From WAPX01 sp964622075 (GTDB taxonomy: Archaea > Halobacteriota > Archaeoglobi > Archaeoglobales > Archaeoglobaceae), in the NCBI GenBank assembly GCA_964622075.1, contig CAZUMR010000062.1, positions 7,804 through 71,803 on the forward strand: a stretch of 64,000 nucleotides of DNA, given 5' to 3'. The position numbers were made by a program, and so were the translations under genes. The notes under the pieces are model-generated. The model saw only the letters and a list, made by a program, of their open reading frames with translations, was not told the DNA's origin and searched no databases. Position 1 is the stretch's first letter. Every line of letters starts with the position of its first letter. Positions 50,338 through 58,290 of the stretch are shown piece after piece.

Positions 50338-51138
50338 ATGGACACAGAGGATATAAGGGTGGCAGTGCTGAGAATAGAGGGCACCAACTGCGAGGACGAA
50401 ACTGTCAGAGCTTTTAGGGAGTGTGGCGTTTTTGCAGAAGCAGTTCACCTGAAGCAATTTTACAGCGACACGATAAGGGATGAGGAGCAGAGGACTTTTA
50501 GTGATTACACGTGCATCGTTTTTCCCGGTGGTTTTTCTGCAGGGGATTACGTTAGAGCGGGAGCAATCTTTTCTGCAAGACTTAAAAGCGTTCTAAGAAG
50601 AGATCTTGAAGAATTTATAAAGAGCGGGTATCCAGTTCTCGGAATCTGCAATGGCTTTCAGGTTCTGGCTGAACTTGGAGCGCTTCCGGGTTTTGATGAA
50701 GATAAACCCATTGCTGATAAACCTGAAATGGCTCTTGCAATAAACGACTCCTGCAGGTTTGAGTGCAGGAACTCCTATCTCAGACACGAAAACAGGGGGA
50801 AGTGCGTTTTTACGTGGAAAATAGGCAGGGGTGAGGTTGTAACGTATCCAGTAGCTCACGCTGAGGGTAAGGTAACTTTTCCTACTGACAGGGAGCAGGA
50901 GTACATTGATCTGCTGAAAGCGAACGATCAGATAGTTTTCAGATACGTTGATGGCAGCGGAAATTACTCTGGCTATCCGTGGAATCCCAACGGCAGTGTT
51001 TACAACATAGCAGGGATATGCAATGTTAGCGGAAACGTTCTTGGAATGATGCCGCATCCGGAGAGAGCTTACTGGTATCCAAACACCCAGGGCAGAGCTC
51101 TGTTTGAGAGCGTGGTTGAGTACATGAAGAAGCTTTAG
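50338..51138 (+). CDS. purQ: phosphoribosylformylglycinamidine synthase glutaminase subunit
   Basis: Supplies ammonia for purine synthesis together with PurL and PurS. 266 residues: IEGTNCEDET at the start, PGGFSAGDYVRAG, nucleophile Cys in LGICNGFQVL, and catalytic His-Glu in MMPHPERAY. ATG 50338. PurL is not adjacent. Confidence 0.95.
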   Translation: MDTEDIRVAVLRIEGTNCEDETVRAFRECGVFAEAVHLKQFYSDTIRDEEQRTFSDYTCIVFPGGFSAGDYVRAGAIFSARLKSVLRRDLEEFIKSGYPVLGICNGFQVLAELGALPGFDEDKPIADKPEMALAINDSCRFECRNSYLRHENRGKCVFTWKIGRGEVVTYPVAHAEGKVTFPTDREQEYIDLLKANDQIVFRYVDGSGNYSGYPWNPNGSVYNIAGICNVSGNVLGMMPHPERAYWYPNTQGRALFESVVEYMKKL

Positions 51139-51173
51139 CTGCAGATGTATCCGGACATCAGAATAGCGGGTAT

Positions 51174-51977
51174 ATGGTGAGTCAGAACTTCGTTATTTAT
51201 GGGAAAGTAACGCTGGTAGATCTGCTTACGTTTCTTGCAACGGTAGCCGTGGCCATCCTTATAGCCACGTTCGTCAGAATAAGACTCAGGCTCTACCTTG
51301 GAGACAGGTTGCCCAAGGACATCCTTGATCTGCTGCTGAAGGTCGTTTACTATTCGATAATCATTATAGCTGTCCTTTCAGTCCTGCCCCGGATTGGTAT
51401 AAGCCTCTCAGGTCTGTTTGTTGCAGGAGGTATAGCCGGGCTTGTAATAGGTTTTGCCAGTCAGAGTGTTGTCTCCAACCTTGTTTCTGGGTTGTTTATC
51501 ATGTTCGAGAGACCTGTGAAAATAGGTGATCAGGTAGAAGTTGATGGTGTTTCCGGATTTGTTGAGGATATACACGTGATGTCAACTGTTATAAGGACGT
51601 ACGATGGTATATTCGTGAGAATACCAAACGATAAGGTGTTCACGACTAAAATCGTTAATTACGTTGCAAATCCTGTGAGGAGGTTTGAGTACACTGTTGG
51701 AATCAGCTATTCCGATGATGCTGAAAAGGCGATAGAGGTTATAAGAAGGGTAATAGATGAGGAGCCGTTTGCTCTAAAGTATCCGGAACCCCAGATTTTC
51801 GTGAAGGAACTGGGAGATAGCAGCGTTAACCTGACAGTCAGGATATGGGCACCCGTACAGGTGTGGTACGGTGTCAGAATGAAGCTGCTCTGGAAAATAA
51901 AGGTGGAACTTGAGAAAGCAGGCATAGAAATTCCGTTCCCGCAGAGAGTTATCTGGTTTGGAGATGATGAGAAGTAA
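51174..51977 (+). CDS. mscS: MscS-family mechanosensitive channel
   Basis: 267-residue membrane channel releasing solutes on osmotic downshock. Three membrane segments occupy about 14-35, 60-80 and 90-105, with the pore helix GLVIGFASQSVVSNLVSG, followed by the beta domain (VKIGDQVEVDGVSGFVEDI) and the mixed C-terminal domain. The ATG start has no strong ribosome site. Confidence 0.93.
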   Translation: MVSQNFVIYGKVTLVDLLTFLATVAVAILIATFVRIRLRLYLGDRLPKDILDLLLKVVYYSIIIIAVLSVLPRIGISLSGLFVAGGIAGLVIGFASQSVVSNLVSGLFIMFERPVKIGDQVEVDGVSGFVEDIHVMSTVIRTYDGIFVRIPNDKVFTTKIVNYVANPVRRFEYTVGISYSDDAEKAIEVIRRVIDEEPFALKYPEPQIFVKELGDSSVNLTVRIWAPVQVWYGVRMKLLWKIKVELEKAGIEIPFPQRVIWFGDDEK

Positions 51978-52101
51978 ATAATGAGTAGTTAAAATCGCTT
52001 GATTAAATCTGTAATCCTTTAGATTTGCTTGAGTGAGCGTAACAGTGTTTGATGGAATAAAGTGTAAAACCAAAAAACAAAAATAAACAGGACTGAGTGT
52101 A

Positions 52102-52608
52102 ATGTCAGGTGATAGCCTGAACGACGTCGAAAAGCTCTTCCTCCACAGGAAAACTGTAGATGTCCTGCTGAACATACTTGAGGCGGAAGAGAAGGGAGAA
52201 GCTGTGTATCCCCTTTCCATCTCAAAGAGCGTCGGCTCTCCTTACAGCTACGTTTCAAAGGTGCTGAGTGAACTTGAAAACAATGCGATAGTTGAGAGTG
52301 AGTACTCCGGCAGGACGAGAATAGTCAGGCTGACCAAGGATGGCAGAGAGCTTGCAGAGAAGTTCAGGGAGCTCAGGTCTGAGCTGTCAAAAGATTTTAT
52401 ATCGAGAAAGAAGCTTTCAATAATTAAAAGTTTTATAGAAAAGTATGAAGAAATGGAGCTGGAGGGAGAGGAACAATTCTTTGCCTACATGCCCATAAAA
52501 TTCGAGCTTGAATCTCTGCTTGATTATCTTGAGGAAAGAGATCCTGAGGCCTTTAAATTTGCTTCCGAGCTTTTGGAGTTTGTCTCCAAAAAACTTGAGA
52601 CCGGATAA
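52102..52608 (+). CDS. winged-helix regulator, MarR/PadR-like
   Basis: 168 residues. Winged helix at about 15-85 (VYPLSISKSVGSPYSYVSKVLSELENN with the recognition helix, wing SGRTRIVRLTKDGRE), followed by a long helical C-terminal domain probably used to dimerise. Ligand and targets unknown; it is monocistronic. Confidence 0.82.
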   Translation: MSGDSLNDVEKLFLHRKTVDVLLNILEAEEKGEAVYPLSISKSVGSPYSYVSKVLSELENNAIVESEYSGRTRIVRLTKDGRELAEKFRELRSELSKDFISRKKLSIIKSFIEKYEEMELEGEEQFFAYMPIKFELESLLDYLEERDPEAFKFASELLEFVSKKLETG

Positions 52609-52717
52609 TTCTGCCAATCTGAAGTTTTGTGATCGAACATTCGAGACATAACTGCAAATTATTCTCCAAATCCTTTAAATCTTGAAAAACTTTAACACAA
52701 TCGTGGGAGTGAAGGGA

Positions 52718-53929
52718 ATGAATGAGGATATGAAAGAAGTGTGTGAACTTGTTGAGAGATACAGAAATGAGATGGTGGAAACTCTCTGTGATTTGATCAG
52801 GATAAAAGCCATCGGTCCTGATAACGGTGGAGAAGGTGAGTATGATAGAGCCGTTTACATTCAGAAAAAACTTGAAAGCTGGGGTTTCGAAGTTGAGAGA
52901 TACGATGCCGTTGATGAAAGGGCAAAGGGTGGGATTAGACCGAACATCACGGTCAAACTTGGGGAGGGGAAGAGGAGAATCTGGATCGTAACGCACATGG
53001 ACGTCGTTCCTGAGGGTGACGTATCTCTCTGGAGGACTCCACCTTTTGAACCGGTCGTTAAGGATGGGAGAGTTTACGGTAGAGGTAGCGAGGATAACAC
53101 TCAGCCTCTCGTTTCTTCCATGTTCGCTTTGAGAGCACTTAAAGAGCTGGGACTGGAATATCCTGTTTGCCTTGCTTTTGTCAGTGATGAGGAGACGGGT
53201 AGCAAGTACGGTATAAGGTATCTGCTGAACTGCGGGATTTTCAGGGAAGGTGATCTGTTTATAGTTCCGGATGCTGGGAACTCAAGAGGTGATTGCATAG
53301 AGGTTGCTGAAAAAAGCATACTCTGGCTTAAATTTGTGGTTGAGGGTATCCAAGCTCACGCAAGCATGACCCATCTTGCTGTAAACGCATCAAGAGAGGC
53401 CATGAAATTCCTGCTGAAGCTTGATTCGGTTTTACATTCCGAGTTTTCCAGAAAAAACGACTTGTTTATTCCGCCTGAGTCAACTTTTGAACCGACAAAA
53501 AGGGAGAAGAACGTTGACAACGTTAATACAATCCCGGGTGTGGACGTTAGCTACTTTGACTGCCGAGTACTTCCGGAGTACTCTGTGGATTCAGTTCTGA
53601 AAGTTGTGGACAGGACTGTTTCAGAGTTCTTAAGTGAGAGCAAGGCAAAGGTGAGTTACGAAGTTGTGCAGAGAGAGGAATCGCCTCCAACCCCTCCTGG
53701 TAGTGAGGTTGTTGAAATCCTTAAAAAAGCGATAAAGGCAGTTTCAAATGTCGATGCAAAACCAGTTGGATTTGGCGGGAATACGTGTGCCTCCTTTTTC
53801 AGAAAGGCAGGTTATGAAGCAGCTGTCTGGAGCACTGTGGATGGTACAGCTCATCAGCCAAATGAATACGCTGTCATAGATTACATGGTAAAGGATGCAA
53901 AGGTGTTTGCGTGTTTACCTTTCGTCTAA
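52718..53929 (+). CDS. M20-family metallopeptidase (ArgE/DapE/dipeptidase type)
   Basis: 403 residues. Dizinc hydrolase: metal ligand His in WIVTHMDVVPEG, Asp in GRGSEDNTQPL, the catalytic Glu in SDEETGSKYG, and the lid domain with the His of ANASMTHLA-like IQAHASMTHLAV. It may cleave amides of amino acids; the exact substrate is not visible. ATG 52718 is preferred over the upstream TTG because of a GGGAGTGAAGGG site. Confidence 0.85.
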   Translation: MNEDMKEVCELVERYRNEMVETLCDLIRIKAIGPDNGGEGEYDRAVYIQKKLESWGFEVERYDAVDERAKGGIRPNITVKLGEGKRRIWIVTHMDVVPEGDVSLWRTPPFEPVVKDGRVYGRGSEDNTQPLVSSMFALRALKELGLEYPVCLAFVSDEETGSKYGIRYLLNCGIFREGDLFIVPDAGNSRGDCIEVAEKSILWLKFVVEGIQAHASMTHLAVNASREAMKFLLKLDSVLHSEFSRKNDLFIPPESTFEPTKREKNVDNVNTIPGVDVSYFDCRVLPEYSVDSVLKVVDRTVSEFLSESKAKVSYEVVQREESPPTPPGSEVVEILKKAIKAVSNVDAKPVGFGGNTCASFFRKAGYEAAVWSTVDGTAHQPNEYAVIDYMVKDAKVFACLPFV

Positions 53930-54052
53930 TTATCTAATTTGGCTGTAATATTTAATCTCTATAATACAATTTTATTTTTATATAATTTATCTTAACATTG
54001 CATCCATTGCATCTTTAGCCTTTTGTCATTTCTACATCACATTCTGGTTGTA

Positions 54053-54131
54053 TGCATATGCACCTGCATATGTACCTGCATTTATTTCTACACTTTTTTT
54101 TACCATGTCAAGAACAAATAACGTTTAAATA
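54053..54131 (+). promoter_or_regulatory. archaellin promoter with near-tandem 12-bp upstream boxes
   Basis: The TATA box TTTAAATA is at 54124-54131. Two near-identical 12-bp units, TGCATATGCACC (54053-54064) and TGCATATGTACC (54065-54076), followed by a partial third (TGCATTTA, 54077-54084), lie 45-70 bp upstream. On the minus strand the second unit contains TACATA, the hexamer of the EarA archaellum activator in Methanococcus. A dedicated activator site is likely by position. Confidence 0.55.
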
Positions 54132-54175
54132 TGGTAATAATAATAAGCATAATTGAAGAACGGAGGTGAGGTCGG

Positions 54176-54826
54176 GTGGTAGGTAGAAAGTTTAGGAAAG
54201 ACAGAAAGGGTGCCATCGGTATAGAGACACTGATAGTCTTCATAGCGATGGTGCTGGTAGCAGCAGTGAGTGCAGCAGTTCTCATACAGACTGTCGGTTA
54301 CCTCCAGCAGAAGGCAATGGCAACAGGTAGGGAGACTACAAAGGAAGTTTCAAGCGGTATTAAAGTTGACCAGGTTCTCGGTTATTATGATTCTACTCAG
54401 GGTGGTATATCCAAGATTGCTGTAGTCTGTGAACCCAACACTGGAGGTCAGCCAATTGACCTCAGCAAGGTTACTGTTACGATAAGCAACGGTGAAACAG
54501 CTGCAGTCCTGCACTACAGCAGCACGTACTTTGCCACACTTACCAACGGTGGAGACATATTTACATCTGCTGCATTCCCGACTACAAGCACGAACTTCGG
54601 TATAATTGTGCTGGAGGACTCTGATAAGTCTATCACTGCTACAACACCAACCATGAACTCTGGAGACAGGGTAGCTCTTGCTATAAACACAACCACAGTG
54701 TTTGGCGCTGCAATACCTGTTAACACCCACGTATATGGACAGGTCAAGCCTGAATTCGGCGCTCCAGGTATAATTGACTTCACAACCCCGCCAACGTACA
54801 CAGTGAATGTTGTGACACTGCAGTAA
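54176..54826 (+). CDS. arlB: archaellin (archaellum filament protein)
   Basis: Major archaellum filament protein (FlaB), 216 residues. Class III-type prepilin leader with processing after KDRKG|AIGIETLIVFIAMVLVA by a FlaK-type peptidase, followed by the hydrophobic core and a Thr/Val-rich outer domain with N-glycosylation sites. GTG 54176 after GGAGGTGAGG. First gene of the archaellum operon; only one archaellin is seen here. Confidence 0.97.
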   Translation: MVGRKFRKDRKGAIGIETLIVFIAMVLVAAVSAAVLIQTVGYLQQKAMATGRETTKEVSSGIKVDQVLGYYDSTQGGISKIAVVCEPNTGGQPIDLSKVTVTISNGETAAVLHYSSTYFATLTNGGDIFTSAAFPTTSTNFGIIVLEDSDKSITATTPTMNSGDRVALAINTTTVFGAAIPVNTHVYGQVKPEFGAPGIIDFTTPPTYTVNVVTLQ

Positions 54827-54833
54827 AGCAAAT

Positions 54834-54870
54834 AACTCTTTTCAAATTTTTTGAGTTTTTTTAAACTTTA
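54834..54870 (+). terminator. stem-loop and T tract between arlB and arlC
   Basis: AACTC and GAGTT flank a T-rich loop, followed by T7 and further T tracts. A partial terminator here would give much more arlB mRNA than accessory-gene mRNA, as expected for a filament protein; this is inference. Confidence 0.45.
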
Positions 54871-54901
54871 TTTATTTAAATTTTTGCAGGGGGTGACAGA
54901 G

Positions 54902-55417
54902 ATGGGACTCAAGTTGTTCAGGAAGAAGAACGTGGACGACGAGGAAGAAATCGAGGAGGAAGAGCTTGAAGAGGAAGAGGAAGAATTTGAAGAAGATGAG
55001 GAGGAAGAACAGGAAACACCCTCAGGCAGCTCTGGAGGATCAGGAGACAGTGAAACAATTGAGAAAATCATGGAGAGACTTAATGAAATAGACAACAGGC
55101 TACCAAGGATCGATATATCAATAAGTAATTTAAAGAAAGAAATAGACTCGCTAAAACAGGATCTGCAGAAAATGGACGACTCCCTCAAGGACATGATGGC
55201 ATTGTATGAGGTTGTATCTTCTCAGATAAACCCGTTCGTTGGCTCATCCAAGGTTACCGCCCTTAGCCTTCAGAGGCTTGACAACATGGAGAAAGAGCTC
55301 AGGGAACTTGAACAGCTTGTAAACGATGTCGTGGATGATCTGAGGATGCTGTTCAGAAAGACTGTGAATGTGAAGGATATAGTTAACCAGGTCCTCTACG
55401 AGGAGGTGGTACTGTGA
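54902..55417 (+). CDS. arlC: archaellum accessory protein ArlC
   Basis: 171 residues. An acidic Glu-rich tail at the N terminus (about residues 12-45, almost all Glu/Asp) precedes a coiled-coil with the FlaC segment RIDISISNLKKEIDSLKQDL and SSQINPFVGSSK. ArlC, D and E form the cytoplasmic ring linking the motor to chemotaxis signals. The ATG at 54902 follows GGGGGTGACAG; a start at 54851 is unlikely. Confidence 0.88.
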   Translation: MGLKLFRKKNVDDEEEIEEEELEEEEEEFEEDEEEEQETPSGSSGGSGDSETIEKIMERLNEIDNRLPRIDISISNLKKEIDSLKQDLQKMDDSLKDMMALYEVVSSQINPFVGSSKVTALSLQRLDNMEKELRELEQLVNDVVDDLRMLFRKTVNVKDIVNQVLYEEVVL

Positions 55418-56574
55418 TCTCTGACAAGGCTGATAACAGGAACATAATATCTCTGGAAGATCTGAAGGAAGAGACGGACACTGCTGGAGAAGAGAAGGTT
55501 ACAAAGGACGTTACAAAGAAGTCAGAGGAAGAAAAGAAATCTCCGTATCTTTCGGATGAGGAAATCAAGGAGTACCTTGAGAGATACAGAGGTAGAATAC
55601 CTTCTGTAATACTGAGGGACATATACGAGATGCTGAAGGGCAGGAGGATAACTGAGAGACACATAGACAGGATAGTTGAAAAGGTAGAGGCCATGCTGAA
55701 TGCTGATAACCAGCTTAGAAAAATTGATGATATATATAAAAAGCTTGAAAGCCTTGAGAAACTGCTCAGGAGTGATGTTTCCAAGGTTGTGAATGTTGAG
55801 GCTGTTAAGACTGAAACTCCTGAGCAGATGTCAGATGAAAAATCAGGGATGGCTGAAGAGAGCGTTGGAGTTGCAGGAGAGGGTGGTGTTGAGAGTGCTG
55901 AGAGAGAAAGCGTTGGGAGAGAAGTGGAGGTTGGAGAAAGTGCAAGGGGCGTTAGGGCTGAAATCGAGAGACCTGAGGAGAAATTTGCAGGTGTTGAAGA
56001 ACCTCAAAAAATACCCGGAGGTGAGGTTATGCAGGGTGATGTTATGCATTCAGGTTTAGGTCGAGCTCAGACTCACGCTCATCCTGTTAGAGAAGCACAG
56101 GATGTGTATCGTGAACATCGCTATCACGAGCACAATTACCGTTACCCGGCGAGGAGAGATAGATGGGTGGAGAGTGCTTATGCTTATTACCACGAGGCAT
56201 GCATTGAGGAACCAAGGCTGTCAAGAATACCTACCGATGCCAAGGGAATAATGCTGCTGCTCAAGTGGATAGAGTTTCTGATGGAGAGAGTTGGCTACGA
56301 TGGGCTTGAGGATGTCCTGAACTACTATGTTGACATAAACTGGATCAGCGAGGACGTTCTTATGACTGTGCTCAGGTATGCCAGGGGAATCAAACTCTAC
56401 CACGACAACTCTGACTGGAGGCCTGTAGGCTACATGAATGTTCAGGATCACCTGATGAGCCTTCTGTACATAGAGGCCCTCAGGACCGGCAGGTTTGACA
56501 GGAATCTGATTATGGAGGTGGAAAAAGACCTTTACAGGATGAAGAAGGAGGTAGCGGAGCTCCATGGGGTTTAG
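55414..56574 (+). CDS. arlD: archaellum accessory protein ArlD/E
   Basis: 386 residues; GTG start overlaps arlC by 4 nt. An N-terminal helical part (about 45-110), a disordered Glu/Gly/Ser central part with an odd His/Tyr/Arg-rich stretch (about 213-250), and a C-terminal FlaD/E domain from about 265, with RLSRIPTDAKGIMLLLKWIEF and WRPVGYMNVQDHLMSLLYIEAL. No separate arlE is present, so it likely stands for both. Part of the motor-signal ring. Confidence 0.88.
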   Translation: MISDKADNRNIISLEDLKEETDTAGEEKVTKDVTKKSEEEKKSPYLSDEEIKEYLERYRGRIPSVILRDIYEMLKGRRITERHIDRIVEKVEAMLNADNQLRKIDDIYKKLESLEKLLRSDVSKVVNVEAVKTETPEQMSDEKSGMAEESVGVAGEGGVESAERESVGREVEVGESARGVRAEIERPEEKFAGVEEPQKIPGGEVMQGDVMHSGLGRAQTHAHPVREAQDVYREHRYHEHNYRYPARRDRWVESAYAYYHEACIEEPRLSRIPTDAKGIMLLLKWIEFLMERVGYDGLEDVLNYYVDINWISEDVLMTVLRYARGIKLYHDNSDWRPVGYMNVQDHLMSLLYIEALRTGRFDRNLIMEVEKDLYRMKKEVAELHGV

Positions 56575-57001
56575 CGTAACTGCTGCATTTGCCCTGCTGA
56601 TGATTGCATGTCTTGTAGCATTTGGAGCAGTGATGGCTGTGCTTGACACGAACCTCAAAGCGATAAATGCTGCAGAAAAACAGCAGACGAGACTGAAGCT
56701 TGAAAAGGCAAATACAGATTTTCAAATAGTATCTATAAATGCAACAAATACAACGATATCAACTTACGATTTGCAGGTGGTAATTTACAACGATGGCTCA
56801 ACAACCCTGAAAACAGGGGATTTCTCTGTACTTGTTGACGGTGTGCTGGAGAACTTCACGTGCAATGTAAGCTACCTGTTCCCTCTAAAGAGTGCACTGA
56901 TCTCCGTCACAAACTTGCCGGGGACTGTTGGATCTACTCACAGACTGGAGATAGTTTCGGGCAATGGGGTGGCAAAGTTTGCAGAGTACACCGTGAGCTA
57001 A
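56564..57001 (+). CDS. arlF: archaellum stator protein ArlF
   Basis: 145 residues: one N-terminal membrane helix (about 5-27, AAFALLMIACLVAFGAVMAVL) and a beta-sandwich outside domain (TYDLQVVIYNDGSTTLKTGDF) that anchors to the S-layer. With ArlG it forms the stator. The start overlaps the previous gene by 11 nt. Confidence 0.92.
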   Translation: MGFSVTAAFALLMIACLVAFGAVMAVLDTNLKAINAAEKQQTRLKLEKANTDFQIVSINATNTTISTYDLQVVIYNDGSTTLKTGDFSVLVDGVLENFTCNVSYLFPLKSALISVTNLPGTVGSTHRLEIVSGNGVAKFAEYTVS

Positions 57002-57074
57002 ATTTCAGCCAGTTCTCGGGCTAATGCACTCGTATTAGCGGAAGCTATCTTCACTGCCTCTGGAGGTGATGTGT

Positions 57075-57527
57075 ATGGGCTTTGGAGAATGTGCGGCTCA
57101 CATAATCCTGTTCATAGCAGTGGTCATAGTAGCTTCCTCTCTCTCAGTGATGATGGCAACTACAGTTCAGAAGATATCCATGGGTATCGAGCAGCAGGGG
57201 AACAGGGTTCAAAAGCTGCTCACGACAGACTTCGAAATAATAAACGATCCTGCCAATATTCCGACAAAAACGATCGGTACAAGCACAGCTTACGTGTTTT
57301 ATGTAAAGAATACCGGGACTGATTCGTTTCCCCTGACGAATCACACTATAACTGTAATGATCGATGGCAGCCTGATTTCCCCCTCGAACGTCACGACAAC
57401 TCCTGCTCTACTCAAACCCGGACAGACGGGGGAGGTTGATGTTATAACGACTCTATCTGCGGGAGATCATACCATAAGGATTGTCCTCTACAACGGCGTC
57501 TCTGCAAGTCTTGAGTTTACCGTGTAA
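57075..57527 (+). CDS. arlG: archaellum stator protein ArlG
   Basis: 150 residues with one membrane helix at about 8-30 and a beta-sandwich domain similar in size to ArlF (STAYVFYVKNTGTDSFPLTN). The ATG 57075 sits 4 nt after GGAGGTGAT; a GTG at 57066 is also in frame. Partner of ArlF. Confidence 0.9.
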   Translation: MGFGECAAHIILFIAVVIVASSLSVMMATTVQKISMGIEQQGNRVQKLLTTDFEIINDPANIPTKTIGTSTAYVFYVKNTGTDSFPLTNHTITVMIDGSLISPSNVTTTPALLKPGQTGEVDVITTLSAGDHTIRIVLYNGVSASLEFTV

Positions 57528-57554
57528 CTAAATGACTGCTGAGAGGTGGTGACA

Positions 57555-58247
57555 ATGAGAGTGTTCTCTGTACAGATTCAGAACGATGAGTTTCACAAGA
57601 AGCTTGGTGGTGGATTGCCACCGGGGACAATTGCCCTGATAAAGGGAGACCACGGTAGCGGCAAGTCTGTGATATGTCAGAGGATGGTTTACGGGATGCT
57701 GAACAACGGAGTTGAAATCAGCTACGTTTCAACCCAGCTCACAACGACAGATTTCGTCAAGCAGATGCTATCTCTTGGCTATAACGTTGTTCACCACATA
57801 ATAAAGAACAGGCTCGTATTCTTTCCCGTTTATCCGCTGATAAATGAGATAAAGGAAAGGAGCGATTACTCAAGGAGGCTGATCTCTGCAAAGGCAATTT
57901 TTGAAAAGGATGTAATATTTATAGATAGTTTCAGCTCACTTGTAAAGTTTGATATAGATGAGAGAGCTGCTGTTGATCTGATGGGTTTTTTCAAGAGAGT
58001 TGTTGCCACAGGCAAGGCCATAGTTCTTACCGCAGTTGAGGATGAACTTCCAAGACGTGTTCTGGAAGAAGTTGAATCCTGCTCATCTCTGTTAATAGAA
58101 ACTGCTACGAAGAAAGTTGGTACCGATTTAAAGAATATCATGATGATTAAGAAGTATAATTTTGCAGTAAGTCAGTATTCCAAGCAGACAGCATTCAGAG
58201 TTGAGCCGAACATAGGGCTCGTTGTGGAGATTGCAGCTGTTGCGTGA
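57555..58247 (+). CDS. arlH: archaellum RecA-like regulator ATPase ArlH
   Basis: 230 residues. KaiC-like fold with intact Walker A (GDHGSGKS 31-38) and Walker B-like DVIFIDSFSSL; binds ATP and caps ArlI. ATG 57555 follows GAGGTGGTGAC. Confidence 0.95.
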   Translation: MRVFSVQIQNDEFHKKLGGGLPPGTIALIKGDHGSGKSVICQRMVYGMLNNGVEISYVSTQLTTTDFVKQMLSLGYNVVHHIIKNRLVFFPVYPLINEIKERSDYSRRLISAKAIFEKDVIFIDSFSSLVKFDIDERAAVDLMGFFKRVVATGKAIVLTAVEDELPRRVLEEVESCSSLLIETATKKVGTDLKNIMMIKKYNFAVSQYSKQTAFRVEPNIGLVVEIAAVA

Positions 58248-58290
58248 TAGCTGTTGCGATGCATGTGAAAAAGCAGGGAGGGGATGAAGT

